Source of the DNA: Limnohabitans sp.
GTDB lineage: Bacteria > Bacteroidota > Bacteroidia > Flavobacteriales > Flavobacteriaceae
DNA length: 34,405 nt
Assembly (NCBI GenBank): GCA_030053945.1
Contig: JASGCW010000037.1
Span: 1 to 34,405, forward strand
Direction of reading: 5' to 3'
The first letter of the stretch is position 1. Each line of letters begins with the position of its first letter. A model generated the notes under the pieces. It saw only the letters and a program-made list of their open reading frames with translations, was not told the origin of the DNA and did no database searches. Of this stretch, positions 33,031 to 34,405 are shown in pieces. Made by a program: the position numbers and the translations under genes.

Positions 33031-33453
33031 ATGAAAAAGTTAATTGTTTTTTTATTAGTTATTTTTTCAAATTGTATCTATGCACAATTTGGGGTTAGGA
33101 GTTCAGAAAACGAATATGATGTTTATGTAATTAAAAAAAGTGAATCTAACCTCTATGGAGAACCCGTTAATTATTTGAGAGACGCACAGTTGAGCGGAGA
33201 AACTCAAATGGAATTACAAAGAAGATATGATTACAATTTTTCAAGAATATCAAATGCAATTAATGATTTGAACTTTAAAATTACTAATTTAAACTGCGAC
33301 AGAGAACGTAAAAATAGAATTATAAATAGATTTAACAGTATAATTGATTATTTGAAAAAGAACCGAATCAATTACACTTCCAATACTCAAACAACACAAA
33401 CAATAAACTATTTATATGATTCAATAAATACAATTTTAAGAGAAGAGTATTAA
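33031..33453 (+). CDS. Exported protein of unknown function
   Basis: 140 residues. The signal peptide MKKLIVFLLVIFSNCIYAQ has a Lys-Lys n-region, a hydrophobic core and an AQ cleavage site, so the mature protein (about 120 residues) is probably periplasmic or secreted. The rest is rich in Asn, Arg, Ile and Tyr and appears mostly helical (INDLNFKITNLNCDRERKNR, RFNSIIDYLKKN). I do not recognise a family. It is the first of three genes; the next begins 4 bp after its stop, so they form an operon. Its only regulatory hint is the palindrome upstream, next to the XRE gene. Confidence 0.7.
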   Translation: MKKLIVFLLVIFSNCIYAQFGVRSSENEYDVYVIKKSESNLYGEPVNYLRDAQLSGETQMELQRRYDYNFSRISNAINDLNFKITNLNCDRERKNRIINRFNSIIDYLKKNRINYTSNTQTTQTINYLYDSINTILREEY

Positions 33454-33457
33454 AATA

Positions 33458-33937
33458 ATGAGAAAAATAATCACTTTTTCTATATTAATAATTAGTTTTC
33501 AATATGCCTTTTCACAAAACCACACACAAGAAACATTAGCTAAATTACACATAATAGAAGGATTAAAAAATGGAGAAAGCATTACAAAACTATTATTAGA
33601 ACAAAATGCTTATTTAGTATTTTATACTATCAATGATAAAGATTTGTATTTAGCCAATTTTTGGACTAAAAACGGCTCACAAAGTGCAGGAAAAGTATAT
33701 AAATCAGATAAAAGTGAAGTTATAAAATTGGATACCTCTAATAAATTATATACTTTTAATTGGAGCTATATGAATTCTTATGACTCAAAAAGCGGAACAG
33801 CTAGAATTGAATTAATTGAAACAACTAACAAGTATAACATCAAAACTTATCAATTGAAGATAATTACAAATAACAAAGAATTGATTTATAAAGGCTATAT
33901 TATTGGGGATTTTGATTTGAATTTATATCTGAAATAA
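33458..33937 (+). CDS. Exported protein of unknown function
   Basis: 159 residues with a signal peptide (MRKIITFSILIISFQYAFSQ) and a mature part of about 139 residues. Alternating hydrophobic strands (YLVFYTINDKDLYLANFWTK, YQLKIITNNKELIYKGYIIG) suggest a small beta-rich domain. No family is recognised. It begins 4 bp after the preceding gene, so it is translationally linked. The three neighbouring genes each carry an export signal, which suggests a small secreted set, but no partner is identifiable. Confidence 0.7.
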   Translation: MRKIITFSILIISFQYAFSQNHTQETLAKLHIIEGLKNGESITKLLLEQNAYLVFYTINDKDLYLANFWTKNGSQSAGKVYKSDKSEVIKLDTSNKLYTFNWSYMNSYDSKSGTARIELIETTNKYNIKTYQLKIITNNKELIYKGYIIGDFDLNLYLK

Positions 33938-33962
33938 TTATCAAAATTATAAGACAAAATAA

Positions 33963-34367
33963 ATGAAAAAATTATCGATTAAAATTTTATTAGTATTTTA
34001 TTGTACAGTTATAATTTCTTGTAATAAGAAAGCTGAAACTGTTAAAACTAACGATAATACTAAAAAAATAGACTCTTTTGAATATAACTTAAAAAACAAA
34101 GAAAAAATATTTTTAGACTTTTGGTCTGGAATAAATAGAGAAGATTTTTATAAAGTTTGTCATTTACTTCAATCAAAAAATAAAATGGGAGAAGATTATA
34201 AATATAAATTAGGAGATACAGAAGTTAGTCTGAGTCGGGGAAATTACCTTCAGTATGATTGTGGAAATATATTTTATAATCGTTCAAAAAATGAAACTAT
34301 AGAGTGTATTTATTTGCTTTTACATACAAAAGCTGTTAAATTCTTTTTTGATAAAGAAGTGATTTAA
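33963..34367 (+). CDS. Putative lipoprotein of unknown function
   Basis: 134 residues. The N-terminus MKKLSIKILLVFYCTVIISC ends in a lipobox IISC with Cys20 as the likely lipidated residue, so it is probably membrane anchored. The mature part has a Lys/Asn-rich segment, then DFWSGINREDFYKVCHLLQ and a C-terminal beta-like region (CIYLLLHTKAVKFFF). It is complete, with a stop at 34365-34367. It lies 25 bp behind the previous gene on the same strand. I do not recognise a family. Confidence 0.68.
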   Translation: MKKLSIKILLVFYCTVIISCNKKAETVKTNDNTKKIDSFEYNLKNKEKIFLDFWSGINREDFYKVCHLLQSKNKMGEDYKYKLGDTEVSLSRGNYLQYDCGNIFYNRSKNETIECIYLLLHTKAVKFFFDKEVI

Positions 34368-34405
34368 ACTTTTAAATAAAAAACAAGCAGTTCAAAATTA
34401 GTAAT

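Overview
The window looks like a chromosomal segment of a member of the Flavobacteriaceae (Flavobacterium-like). The reasons are the AT-rich DNA, a secreted protein ending in a type IX secretion (T9SS) sorting domain, near absence of Shine-Dalgarno sequences, -7 boxes of the Bacteroidetes type TAnnTTTG, and gene families typical of the group (DUF1972 glycosyltransferase, DUF4407, ASPIC/UnbV protein).

Layout. (1) 267-3713: a large secreted T9SS cargo protein with Ig-like, FG-GAP/VCBS, ASPIC/UnbV and C-terminal sorting domains. (2) 4182-7061: a compact three-gene ABC-three-component (ABC-3C) conflict system: SMEK-domain effector, small middle component and DUF2326 ABC ATPase, flanked by gene-poor DNA with inverted repeats. 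(3) 7276-22308, all on the minus strand: a complete Wzx/Wzy-type exopolysaccharide locus. It holds an initiating phosphoglycosyltransferase, four GT4-type glycosyltransferases, an acyltransferase, an unusual three-domain kinase fusion, a Wzy polymerase, a Wzx flippase, a Wzz-like co-polymerase with a degenerate kinase domain, a Wza exporter and a receiver-only response regulator. (4) 22439-28062, minus strand: a signalling module of hybrid histidine kinase, FIST sensor and sigma-54 (NtrC-type) response regulator. (5) 28201-32097: a PH/SHOCT protein, a DUF4407 membrane protein, a small SAM methyltransferase and an M20 dipeptidase. (6) tRNA-Leu(UAG), an XRE regulator and three small exported proteins of unknown function.

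How the parts fit. A 15-bp palindrome, TTCCA-N5-TGGAA, occurs four times (once with one outer base changed), always between genes: before the T9SS protein, the response regulator that opens the polysaccharide locus, the kinase-fusion gene, and the DUF1972 glycosyltransferase. At three of them a sigma-54-like -24/-12 element (GG-N10-GC or one mismatch) lies at a constant 55-57 bp on the side of the regulated gene. The same window encodes a GAFTGA-containing sigma-54 activator. The simplest reading is that the FIST/kinase/NtrC module drives the polysaccharide locus and a co-secreted surface protein through sigma-54.

A second shared signal is a ~54-nt hairpin leader with covarying stems. It is found only before the FIST gene and before the DUF1972 glycosyltransferase and looks like a cis-acting RNA. 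All functional links are inferred from sequence; no searches or folding calculations were run.
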